Positions 1 to 6,587 of a DNA stretch of 12,022 nt are shown one piece after another. The notes under the pieces are model-generated. The model did not search any database. It worked only from the letters and a program-made list of their open reading frames with translations, and was not told where the DNA came from. A program made the translations under genes and the position numbers. Position 1 is the first letter of the stretch. Every line of letters begins with the position of its first letter. The stretch comes from Desulfonatronaceae bacterium UBA663 (GTDB lineage: Bacteria; Desulfobacterota; Desulfovibrionia; Desulfovibrionales; Desulfonatronaceae), in NCBI GenBank assembly GCA_002299865.1, contig DBNV01000079.1, positions 1-12,022 of the forward strand, read 5' to 3'.

Positions 1-2
1 GC

Positions 3-119
3 CTTCCGGCGGTCCTCCTGGTGGATCTTTTGGCGCAGTTTTCTGCTTGGGCAAAACAAGAAAAAGACCTGACCCGTATACCGAAGACGAAGAGCAAGAT
101 TTCGGAAACAAACCGGTAA
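3..119 (+). CDS. Possible C-terminal end of an unidentified upstream gene (partial)
   Basis: Reading from base 3 gives 38 open codons ending in TAA at 117-119, 28 nt before the preferred mreB start. The end is basic and hydrophilic (…KTKSKISETNR) after a hydrophobic stretch. Third-position GC is roughly 60%, similar to the neighbouring genes, which is why I prefer this frame. The frame starting at base 2 is also open, through to about 163, and encodes a Gly/Pro-rich then acidic peptide, but its third positions are AT-richer and it would overlap mreB. I recognise no family in either frame, so the identity and even the frame remain uncertain. Confidence 0.35.
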   Translation, partial: LPAVLLVDLLAQFSAWAKQEKDLTRIPKTKSKISETNR

Positions 120-139
120 TGAACGCATGTTATTTAAGC

Positions 140-143
140 GAGG
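140..143 (+). promoter_or_regulatory. Ribosome binding site that decides the mreB start
   Basis: GAGG lies 4 nt upstream of the ATG at 148. No comparable purine run precedes the alternative in-frame ATG at 127, so this site favours the shorter MreB. Confidence 0.55.
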
Positions 144-147
144 CATC

Positions 148-1188
148 ATGTCGAGAATTCTAGACTTACTTCTGGCACCATTTTCCAGCGATCTGGCCAT
201 TGACCTGGGAACGGCCAACACCTGTGTCTACGTCAAAGGCAAGGGCATTGTCCTGCGCGAGCCGTCAGTGGTCGCCGTGAAAAAAGATGCTCACGGCCAG
301 AACAAGGTTCTGGCCGTGGGGTCCGAGGCTAAGCGCATGCTGGGCCGCACTCCGAGCAACATCCAAGCCATCAGGCCTATGAAGGACGGTGTGATCGCGG
401 ACTTTGACATCACCGAGGCCATGCTCCGTCATTTCATCTCCAAGGTCCACAACCGCAGACATCTGGTGCGGCCGCGAATCATCATCTGCGTGCCCACGGG
501 CATCACCCAGGTGGAGAAACGGGCCGTGCGGGAATCCGCGCAAAGCGCCGGAGCCAGGGAAGTGTATCTCATCGAAGAGCCCATGGCTGCGGCCATCGGC
601 GCGAACCTGCCCGTAACCGAACCCACCGCGAACATGGTCGTGGACATCGGAGGGGGGACCACCGAGGTGGCCGTGATTTCGCTTTCCGGGGTGGTGTACA
701 GCAAATCCGTGCGTGTGGGCGGAGACAAGATGGACGAATCCATCATGCAGCACCTCAAGCGCAAATATAACATGCTCATCGGGGAGAGTTCGGCGGAGAT
801 CATCAAGATGCGGCTGGGCTCGGCCTTTCCCCTGGAGCCCGAAGAGGAAATGGAGGTCAAGGGACGCGACCTGGTTACGGGGATCCCCCAGAATCTCACG
901 ATCACCTCCGAAGAAGTCCGCAAGGCCCTAGCGGATCAGGTGGACGTCATCCTTCAAGCCGTGCGCAGCGCCTTGGAGCAAACCCCGCCGGAACTGGCCG
1001 CAGACATCGTGGATCGGGGCATCGTCCTCACCGGCGGAGGCGCCTTGCTGCGCGGCCTGGATCAGTTGTTGCGCGAGGAAACCTCCCTGCCCATCACCGT
1101 TGTCGACGACCCGCTTTCCGCCGTGGTGCTCGGTTCGGGCAAGGCCCTGGACAGTCTGGACATCCTGAGGGAGGTTGCCATCGATTAG
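148..1188 (+). CDS. mreB: Rod shape-determining protein MreB (bacterial actin)
   Basis: MreB is an actin-fold ATPase that polymerises on the inner face of the cytoplasmic membrane and guides the lateral-wall synthesis machinery. The product is 346 aa, the usual family length. Visible motifs are the phosphate-1 loop DLGTANT (19-25), the segment IEEPMAAAIGA (142-152), phosphate-2 DIGGGTTEVAV (from 167) and the adenosine loop LTGGGALLRGL (294-304). The N-terminus (MSRILDLLLAPF) is short and amphipathic, as expected for a membrane-binding helix. An in-frame ATG at 127 would add 7 residues (MLFKRGI). I chose 148 because GAGG precedes it and because it matches the usual distance to the DLGTANT loop. 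It heads the shape operon and overlaps the probable mreC start. Confidence 0.97.
   Translation: MSRILDLLLAPFSSDLAIDLGTANTCVYVKGKGIVLREPSVVAVKKDAHGQNKVLAVGSEAKRMLGRTPSNIQAIRPMKDGVIADFDITEAMLRHFISKVHNRRHLVRPRIIICVPTGITQVEKRAVRESAQSAGAREVYLIEEPMAAAIGANLPVTEPTANMVVDIGGGTTEVAVISLSGVVYSKSVRVGGDKMDESIMQHLKRKYNMLIGESSAEIIKMRLGSAFPLEPEEEMEVKGRDLVTGIPQNLTITSEEVRKALADQVDVILQAVRSALEQTPPELAADIVDRGIVLTGGGALLRGLDQLLREETSLPITVVDDPLSAVVLGSGKALDSLDILREVAID
1167..1174 (+). promoter_or_regulatory. Shine-Dalgarno-like GAGGGAGG before mreC
   Basis: A strong purine run lies within the last codons of mreB. It directly abuts the TTG at 1175, which leaves no spacer. It sits 9 nt before an in-frame ATT at 1184. The mreC start is therefore ambiguous, but the site clearly serves mreC and couples it to mreB translation. 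Confidence 0.6.
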
Positions 1189-2029
1189 CCTCTTTCCTCG
1201 CCGTTCCAAACGGCTCATCATTTTCCTGCTGCTGGCTGTTTTTTGCTTCCTTGGCGTGTACACCTGGAACTGGCGAACCGGCGCTCTGGACACCTTTGCC
1301 GAGCGGTCCGGCATGGAGATCGTGATCTGGACAGGGACTCCCTTGCTCTGGGCACGGGAAAAAATCCAGGGCGTCTGGAAAAGATATATTTATTTGGTGG
1401 CTCTGCGCCAGGAGAACGACAGGCTGAGGGCCAAGGTGACGGACCTGCATCTACAGTTGTCCAGGTTGCACGAGGACGCTGCCGAGGTGTCCCGTCTGCG
1501 GGCGCTCCATTCGTTTCAACCTCCTGAAGAGTGGCGGATTGAAGGCGGCCGGGTCGTCTCCTACAGGTTCGGTCCCCATGCCGTGGTGGAATCCATGCTG
1601 GTGGATAAAGGCATTGCCGCTAACGTGCACACGAATACGCCCGTGATCACCTCGCAGGGCGTCGTAGGGCGGGTGTTGCGCAGTTCCGCGAACCTCTCCC
1701 AGGTCCTGATGATCACCGACCCGAACAGCAGGATTTCGGCCATAGGGCGCGATAATCGCACCCAGGGCATCCTTGTCGGGCAAGGCCCAGGGGATTTTCT
1801 GCACATGCTGTATGTGCCCTTGAACGATATTCTGGAAGAAGGCGAAGTGTTGGTCACCTCAGGGCTAGACGGCATTTTTCCGAAGGGCCTTCCGCTGGCC
1901 CGGGTCGAACGGATCATCCGCTCCAGCGTTTCCCTGTTTCAAACGGTTTATGCCGTCCCTCTGGCGGATCTGAGAAACCTGGAAGAAGTCCTGCTCGTTT
2001 CAAACGTTTCGCAACCCGTTGTCGAATAA
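1175..2029 (+). CDS. mreC: Rod shape-determining protein MreC
   Basis: MreC is a bitopic membrane protein whose periplasmic part binds PBP2 and links it to MreB and MreD. The product is up to 284 aa. It has a basic start (RRSKR, 9-13), one membrane segment (about 14-30), a coiled coil (about 70-112, LRQENDRLRAKVTDL…) and a beta-rich domain (about 120-275). Family signatures in that domain include VDKGIAANVHTNTPVITSQG, LMITDPNSRISAIGRD and VTSGLDGIFPKGLP. No in-frame ATG or GTG lies before the membrane segment, so initiation must use TTG 1175 or, less usually, ATT 1184. With TTG the gene overlaps mreB by 14 nt. The downstream gap to mreD is 2 nt. Confidence 0.95.
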   Translation: MPSISLFPRRSKRLIIFLLLAVFCFLGVYTWNWRTGALDTFAERSGMEIVIWTGTPLLWAREKIQGVWKRYIYLVALRQENDRLRAKVTDLHLQLSRLHEDAAEVSRLRALHSFQPPEEWRIEGGRVVSYRFGPHAVVESMLVDKGIAANVHTNTPVITSQGVVGRVLRSSANLSQVLMITDPNSRISAIGRDNRTQGILVGQGPGDFLHMLYVPLNDILEEGEVLVTSGLDGIFPKGLPLARVERIIRSSVSLFQTVYAVPLADLRNLEEVLLVSNVSQPVVE

Positions 2030-2031
2030 CT

Positions 2032-2514
2032 TTGGCTTTTCCCACTGCCCTCGCGGTGTGGCTTTTCTGGCCGCTTTTCGTCGTCCTGGCCGTGTGGATG
2101 CAGCTTGTTTTCCCCGGGATGGATTTTTTGGCTGCGGGGATTGTGTTGTGTATGCAGCAGGAACGACCGGGCAAGGTACTGTTGCTGACCCTTGTCTGTG
2201 TTGTGATTCAGGAGGGGGCGGGACCGTTGGCTTTCGGCGCGAGCGCTCTGCGTTACGGCACCCTGGTTGTTTTTTTCCTGCTTGGACGAAAGCTGTTCGA
2301 GGCCGGCAGTCCCGCGTTCATTTTGCTTGTGGCAGGCTTTTTTTCCGTGGCGCATTACCTGAGCCTGAAAACCATGGCCGGGCTGCAATCCCTGGTCGTT
2401 TTAGACCAGCGTATTTTCGTGGACAGCGTGCTGCTTTTTTTCGTCTTCCTGGTCGAATGGCTTGTGCTCTCCAGGATCTACCGGATGATCGTCCCTCATG
2501 CGTCAAGGTCTTGA
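2032..2514 (+). CDS. mreD: Probable rod shape-determining protein MreD
   Basis: This encodes a 160-aa, very hydrophobic protein with about four to five predicted membrane segments. It has the size and topology of MreD, the poorly conserved inner-membrane partner of MreC. Assignment rests mainly on its place between mreC and mrdA, on length and on hydrophobicity; sequence motifs are weak. The start is TTG 2032, two bases after the mreC stop, with no good Shine-Dalgarno, so coupled re-initiation is likely. GTG 2056 is an in-frame alternative that would remove 8 residues. The gene carries three runs of seven T (from 2270, 2338 and 2435) in Phe codons. Its 3' end overlaps mrdA by 17 nt. Confidence 0.82.
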   Translation: MAFPTALAVWLFWPLFVVLAVWMQLVFPGMDFLAAGIVLCMQQERPGKVLLLTLVCVVIQEGAGPLAFGASALRYGTLVVFFLLGRKLFEAGSPAFILLVAGFFSVAHYLSLKTMAGLQSLVVLDQRIFVDSVLLFFVFLVEWLVLSRIYRMIVPHASRS

Positions 2515-4291
2515 AACGGAAACACAACAGGCTCCGCGCGGCGGCTTGTTGCTGCTGCAGCTTTTCGTGTTGGGGCTTTTTCTGGTTTTCGTGCTCCGGT
2601 TCTGGTATCTTCAGATTCACAAGGGACAGGAGTTCGCCAACCAGGCCGACAACAACCGCATCCGTCAGCACCAGGTCTGCGCCCCCAGAGGATTGATCCG
2701 GGATCGTCACAGTGCACTGTTGGCGGTGAACGAACCGACCTATGCCTTGGCCATTGTCCGTGAGGATTCCCAAGACATCGCCAGTGCGCTGTCGTACGTC
2801 AGCCAGTTGCTCGACCTAGACCTGGAGCGCCTTCGTGAGACCTTCGACAAGGGCCGTGTCAGGGTCAAGCGTTTTGAACCCCAGATCCTCATCCCTTCCT
2901 TGACCTTTGCGCAAGTGGCCGTCATCGAGGCCAATACCCTTGACTGGCCGGAACTGAAGATCGTGGTCAGACCCAAGCGGGTCTATCTCCAGGGGCCGCT
3001 CATGGCCCACGTGATCGGGTATGTGACGGAAGCCAATGAAGACGAGATGAACATTGATCCGGAACTGAGCCTGGGCGACTACGTCGGCAAGAAAGGCATG
3101 GAATTCACCATGGAGAGAACGTTGCGCGGCAAAAAAGGTTTGCGCCAAGTGGACGTGGACGTCGCCGGTCGGCAGTTGAGTTCCAAGGTGCTCGCCCAAC
3201 CCCAGGCCGGTGCTGATGTTTGGCTGAGCATCGACCTGGAATTGCAACGCTTCGCTGATGAACAGATGGGAGAGCATGCCGGCTCGGTGGTCGTCCTGGA
3301 GGCGGATACCGGCCAAGTGCTGGCTCTGGTCAGCAAGCCCTCTTTTGACAACAACCTCTTCGTGTCCGGCTTAAGCCACGCGGACTGGGCCGTGCTGCGG
3401 GACAATCCGGCTCATCCCCTGCAGAACAGAGCCGTTCAGAGCGCCTACCCCCCCGGATCGGTCTTCAAGCATGTCGTCGCGGGATGCGCGTTGACCAAAG
3501 GGGTTGCGGTCCCCAGCGACCGCGTGTTCTGTCCCGGAGGTTTCCAGCTCGGCAACAGATTGTTCCGTTGCTGGGAGCGGCGCGGACATGGGGTGGTGGA
3601 CATGACCAGGGCCCTTGTGGAATCCTGCGATACCTTTTTTTACGTCATCGGAGACAAACTAGGCGTCGACAGGATGCATTCCTGCGCCATACAAAGCGGT
3701 TTTGGCGAACCCACCGGTATTGATCTGCCCCACGAGTCGTCGGGGCTCGTTCCAAGCCGGGAGTGGAGGATGCAGCGCTTTGGCGACGTCTGGCACCGGG
3801 GAGGGAACCTGAACATGGCCATCGGCCAAGGCTACATGCTCACTACTCCGCTCCAGGTGGCCAGATACACCGCAGCCCTGGTCAACGGAGGCCGGCTGCT
3901 CAAGCCGCAGCTCCTGGTCGGTGTTCCTCCGGAAGAGCAGGCCCGCCTTCCTTTGAGCGACAGCCATCGGGAATTCCTCGTCCAAACCATGGTCGACACC
4001 GTGGAAGACGGTCGGGGCACGGCTCGCCGCATTGCCTTGCAGGACATTCGTCTGGGCGCGAAGACCGGCACAGCCCAGGTGGTCAGGCTCATGGCCGAAC
4101 ACGAAGGGAGGCCCACGTCCGAGATCCCCTACCAGTTTCGCCACCACGCCTGGATGAACGCCTTCGGAGAAAAAGGGGCACGTCGCTACGTCGTGGTGGC
4201 CATGGTGGAACACGGTGGAGGCGGGGGAGCCACGGCCGGCCCGATCGTCCGGGCCGTATTCCAACACCTTTTCGCGGATGAACTGGAATGA
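2498..4291 (+). CDS. mrdA: Penicillin-binding protein 2 (peptidoglycan transpeptidase of elongation)
   Basis: This class B PBP cross-links peptidoglycan during lateral growth and works with RodA. The product is 597 aa. In order it has a short cytoplasmic tail, one membrane anchor (about 16-38), a pedestal domain (about 45-235, including the RG…RD motif at 64-70) and a C-terminal transpeptidase domain (about 255-590). The catalytic motifs are intact: SVFK (321-324) with Ser321 as nucleophile and Lys324, SCD (376-378), the PBP2 version of SxN, and KTGTAQ (522-527). The ATG at 2498 lies inside the end of mreD and has only a weak, distant GGA upstream, so coupling to mreD is likely. Its stop overlaps the rodA start in ATGA. 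Confidence 0.96.
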   Translation: MRQGLETETQQAPRGGLLLLQLFVLGLFLVFVLRFWYLQIHKGQEFANQADNNRIRQHQVCAPRGLIRDRHSALLAVNEPTYALAIVREDSQDIASALSYVSQLLDLDLERLRETFDKGRVRVKRFEPQILIPSLTFAQVAVIEANTLDWPELKIVVRPKRVYLQGPLMAHVIGYVTEANEDEMNIDPELSLGDYVGKKGMEFTMERTLRGKKGLRQVDVDVAGRQLSSKVLAQPQAGADVWLSIDLELQRFADEQMGEHAGSVVVLEADTGQVLALVSKPSFDNNLFVSGLSHADWAVLRDNPAHPLQNRAVQSAYPPGSVFKHVVAGCALTKGVAVPSDRVFCPGGFQLGNRLFRCWERRGHGVVDMTRALVESCDTFFYVIGDKLGVDRMHSCAIQSGFGEPTGIDLPHESSGLVPSREWRMQRFGDVWHRGGNLNMAIGQGYMLTTPLQVARYTAALVNGGRLLKPQLLVGVPPEEQARLPLSDSHREFLVQTMVDTVEDGRGTARRIALQDIRLGAKTGTAQVVRLMAEHEGRPTSEIPYQFRHHAWMNAFGEKGARRYVVVAMVEHGGGGGATAGPIVRAVFQHLFADELE

Positions 4292-5418
4292 CGCCAATTG
4301 ATCGTCGTCTGATCTTTCATTTCGATTGGCTCCTCATCGGCTTGACCCTGGCGCTGTTCGCTTTCGGCATACTCAATCTCTACTCCGCCAGCGGATTTCG
4401 CATGGAGGAAGGGCTGGCCCGGACCTCCTTCTATCGCAAGCAACTTTACTGGGGGGGCATCGGCCTGGGGGGAATGATCGCCTTCCTGCTGTTCGACTAC
4501 CGTCATCTGCGCATCCTGGCCTGGCCTTTTTTCCTGGCGACCCTGCTTGCCCTTGCGGCCACCCTGATCTGGGGCAAAACCATTATGGGCGCTCAAAGGT
4601 GGTTGGACTTGGGGCTTTTCCACTTCCAACCCAGCGAATTTGCGAAAATTTCCTTGCTCATCCTGACAGCTAAACTGCTGGCTCTGGAGCATGGCAAACT
4701 GGGCTGGTCGAAACTGCTTTTTCTGGGCGGCATCGGCATCGTACCCGTAGCCCTAGTCGTCAAGCAGCCCCATCTGGGGACCGCGCTGAGCCTGCTACTG
4801 CTCATGGGAGGCATGGTTCTTTTTCGCGGTGTTCAAGGGCCGGTGCTCAAGGTTCTGGCCGTGGCAACGCCTGCTTTACTGCCTCTGGGCTGGTTTTTCC
4901 TGCATGATTATCAACGTCAGCGCATTGTTGGGTTTCTGAACCCTCACGGTGACCCCCTTGGTGCGGGCTACCAAATTATCCAGTCCCAGATCGCCGTAGG
5001 GTCGGGGCAACTTTGGGGTCGGGGCTTCCTAGAAGGCACGCAGAGCCAATTGCGCTTTTTACCGGAAAAGCATACGGACTTTGCATTAGCTGTTTTTGGC
5101 GAAGAATGGGGATTTGCCGGGTGTCTTCTGCTTTTGTTTCTGTTCTGCGTATTTCTGCTTGGAATCGTCAGGATCGCGGCGGAAGCCAAGGACGGGTTCG
5201 GAAGTTTCCTGGCGGCGGGCATTTTTTTCTATTTTTTTTGGCAGATTTTCATCAACATGGGCATGGTTCTGGGGCTTCTGCCGGTGGTGGGCCTTCCTCT
5301 CCCGTTCATCAGCTACGGGGGAACTGCAACGGTCACCAACTTTTGCCTGATAGGCCTGGCCTTAAACGTCTCCATGCGCCGATTTTTCTTCAAAAACATT
5401 AACCACCGAAGGATATGA
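4288..5418 (+). CDS. rodA: Peptidoglycan glycosyltransferase RodA (SEDS family)
   Basis: RodA polymerises lipid II into glycan strands in the inner membrane, paired with PBP2. The product is 376 aa with about ten membrane segments. Family landmarks are GAQRWLDLG (101-109), FQPSEFAK (113-120), a large periplasmic loop with NPHGDPLGAGYQI (218-230), FLPEKHTDFALAVFGEEWG (257-275) with the catalytic-type Asp264, and LPFISYGG near the C-terminus. One oddity is the motif normally written QPDLGT, which here reads QPHLGT (160-165), placing His162 where Asp is usual. The start ATG overlaps the mrdA stop (ATGA), the classic coupled arrangement for an obligate protein pair. The sequence has a T7 run and a T8 run near 5222-5239. 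Confidence 0.96.
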   Translation: MTPIDRRLIFHFDWLLIGLTLALFAFGILNLYSASGFRMEEGLARTSFYRKQLYWGGIGLGGMIAFLLFDYRHLRILAWPFFLATLLALAATLIWGKTIMGAQRWLDLGLFHFQPSEFAKISLLILTAKLLALEHGKLGWSKLLFLGGIGIVPVALVVKQPHLGTALSLLLLMGGMVLFRGVQGPVLKVLAVATPALLPLGWFFLHDYQRQRIVGFLNPHGDPLGAGYQIIQSQIAVGSGQLWGRGFLEGTQSQLRFLPEKHTDFALAVFGEEWGFAGCLLLLFLFCVFLLGIVRIAAEAKDGFGSFLAAGIFFYFFWQIFINMGMVLGLLPVVGLPLPFISYGGTATVTNFCLIGLALNVSMRRFFFKNINHRRI

Positions 5419-5441
5419 GCGCCTTGTTCTTTCGCAAATCA

Positions 5442-5447
5442 AGAGGA
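5442..5447 (+). promoter_or_regulatory. Ribosome binding site that decides the bactofilin start
   Basis: AGAGGA lies 9 nt before the ATG at 5457. The other in-frame ATG, at 5415, overlaps the rodA stop and has AAGGA only 1 nt away, which is too close for efficient initiation. Confidence 0.55.
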
Positions 5448-5456
5448 AATCAAGTC

Positions 5457-5855
5457 ATGGCCAAGGATGTGATCAGCGCATTTCTGGGTGTCGGCACCTC
5501 ATACGAGGGCAAACTCCAGTTCCAGGGCTCCGTTCGCATTGACGGCGATTTTTTGGGACAGATTAATTCCGACGGGACCCTTATCGTCGGGCAAGAGGCC
5601 AAGATCGACGGACAAGTTTCCGTGGCGAGTCTGATCCTTAGCGGTTTCATTCAAGGGCACATCATGGCCGCCACCAAGGTGATCATGCATAAAACGGCCC
5701 GTCTGCAAGGCTCTCTACGCACACCTTGCCTCGTTATGGAAGAAGGGGCCCTGCTGGACGGCGAACTAATCATGAGTAAAAATCGCCATGACCTCGATGA
5801 ACAAGTCGTGCGGGCAGACGCCGAAGGGTCGTTCTCGTCTCCGGATGGTACATGA
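5457..5855 (+). CDS. Bactofilin (polymer-forming cytoskeletal protein)
   Basis: Bactofilins form nucleotide-independent filaments built from a right-handed beta-helix, and in several bacteria they position cell-wall enzymes or set cell curvature. The preferred product is 132 aa. The start MAKDVISAFLGVGTSYEGKL is typical. It is followed by the repeating beta-helix (about 12-105) with short hydrophobic/Gly turns such as GSVRIDGDFLGQI, GTLIVGQEAKIDGQV and LVMEEGALLDGEL. A polar, probably disordered tail (106-132) ends the protein. An ATG at 5415 would add 14 residues (MSALFFRKSRGNQV) and make an ATGA overlap with rodA. I favour 5457 for its better-spaced ribosome binding site and family-like N-terminus. 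Position after rodA suggests a role in cell shape, which is inference. Confidence 0.93.
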   Translation: MAKDVISAFLGVGTSYEGKLQFQGSVRIDGDFLGQINSDGTLIVGQEAKIDGQVSVASLILSGFIQGHIMAATKVIMHKTARLQGSLRTPCLVMEEGALLDGELIMSKNRHDLDEQVVRADAEGSFSSPDGT

Positions 5856-5896
5856 GTTGATAATGCACAACCGACGTCGTTGCGGCGGGAGGCGAG

Positions 5897-5920
5897 GCCG
5901 TTGTCAACGCTCGACACGGC
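5897..5920 (+). terminator. Possible weak terminator hairpin after the bactofilin gene
   Basis: An inverted repeat (5897-5905 with 5913-5920) can form an 8-bp stem with one bulged T and a 7-nt loop. The nearest T-run (5938-5942) is too far for a classical intrinsic terminator. A second imperfect hairpin, with a T-rich loop, covers 5928-5951. One of them may attenuate transcription between the shape and ATP synthase operons, but neither is convincing. Confidence 0.22.
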
Positions 5921-6048
5921 GGGGCTTAAGCATCTTGTTTTTGAAGTGCTTTCAATTTGCCCCCAGACATCCGGACATGATGGCCCACCGCAACGCGTAT
6001 GCCCTCAACACTCCGACGAAAGAGTTCTTCGACGCGAAATCTTCTGGG

Positions 6049-6093
6049 AAAAAATAAAAAAGTTTTGACAGAGGGGATAAAATCCGCTACAGC
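6049..6093 (+). promoter_or_regulatory. Probable sigma-70-type promoter of the atp operon
   Basis: A 13-nt A-rich tract (6049-6061), which resembles an UP element, is followed by a perfect -35 box TTGACA (6065-6070). Seventeen bases later lies TACAGC (6088-6093), a 3-of-6 match to TATAAT. A better -10-like TAAAAT (6109-6114) lies further on, but its matching -35 position is poor. The strong -35 and A-tract make a promoter likely; which -10 is used is unclear. The leader to the first gene would be about 40 nt. Confidence 0.6.
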
Positions 6094-6137
6094 CCTTCTG
6101 GCTTGCGCTAAAATTCACATACCCCCCGGAGGACAGT

Positions 6138-6563
6138 ATGATTGATCTCAACATTTCCGCGATCATCCAGGTTATTAATTTTCTTATCGTCCTGGCGATC
6201 CTGAATGCGATTCTTTACCGGCCCATCCGTGCCGTGATCCGCAAGCGCGCCCAACGCATGGAAGCCCAGCTTCTCGATATCGAAAACTTCTCGGCCCAGG
6301 CGGAGCAAAAGATGGCGTCTTATTCGGAGGCTTTGTCCGTAGCCCAACAAAAGGGAACGGAAATCCGGACGCAATTGAAGGCTGAAGGCTACCAGGAAGA
6401 GGCAGCCCTGCTTGAAGATATCAACAAGCAGGCCGCCCGCGAGTTGAAGAGCGCCCGCGAGGACGCTGCGGCGCAGGTTCGCGCCGCTCTGGATTCCTTG
6501 AAGTCAAGGGTGAACGGGTACGCGAAGAAAGTGACCGAAAAAGTGGTCGGCTTGGCCGCGTAA
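6138..6563 (+). CDS. ATP synthase F0 subunit b' (peripheral stalk)
   Basis: This encodes one of two b-type subunits that form the peripheral stalk holding F1 stationary against the membrane rotor. The product is 141 aa. It has one N-terminal membrane segment (about 5-26, IIQVINFLIVLAILNAILY followed by the basic RPIRAVIRKR) and a long, charged, Ala-rich helix to the C-terminus, as expected for a b-type coiled coil. It lacks the signal-peptide-like extension of the following b subunit. GGAGG at 6128-6132 sits 5 nt before the ATG, a strong site fitting the first gene of an operon. The next gene begins 24 nt on. Which of the two genes is called atpF varies between genomes, so no symbol is given. 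Confidence 0.9.
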   Translation: MIDLNISAIIQVINFLIVLAILNAILYRPIRAVIRKRAQRMEAQLLDIENFSAQAEQKMASYSEALSVAQQKGTEIRTQLKAEGYQEEAALLEDINKQAARELKSAREDAAAQVRAALDSLKSRVNGYAKKVTEKVVGLAA

Positions 6564-6587
6564 TCAGAAATCGTCTCGAAGGAGGGC

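Larger units (their letters stand above)
5856..6137. other. Intergenic spacer between the shape and ATP synthase operons
   Basis: This is the only sizeable gap in the window. The bactofilin frame stays open for about 70 codons after its TGA, to 6068. A second frame is open from inside the bactofilin gene to 6057. Neither has a plausible start with a ribosome binding site or a recognisable protein, so I do not call a gene. The left half holds two imperfect hairpins. The right end holds an A-rich tract, a promoter-like element and the ribosome binding site GGAGG (6128-6132). Confidence 0.6.

Noticed and set aside
127..147. Upstream ATG as the mreB start
   Set aside because: No Shine-Dalgarno precedes it, and the extra residues MLFKRGI are not needed to match the family; the ATG at 148 has GAGG upstream.
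265..753. Minus-strand open frame (162 codons) opposite mreB, rich in His and Gly
   Set aside because: It has the composition of an antisense shadow of a GC-rich coding strand, and mreB itself is certain here.
2019..2696. Plus-strand open frame of 225 codons overlapping mreD and the start of mrdA
   Set aside because: Its Cys/Arg/Gly-rich composition is atypical. It covers the mreD and mrdA reading frames, which have the right position and protein character.
5788..6057. Plus-strand open frame of 89 codons running from the bactofilin gene into the spacer
   Set aside because: About a quarter of it lies out of frame within the bactofilin gene. It is Arg-rich without recognisable domains and lacks a ribosome binding site.
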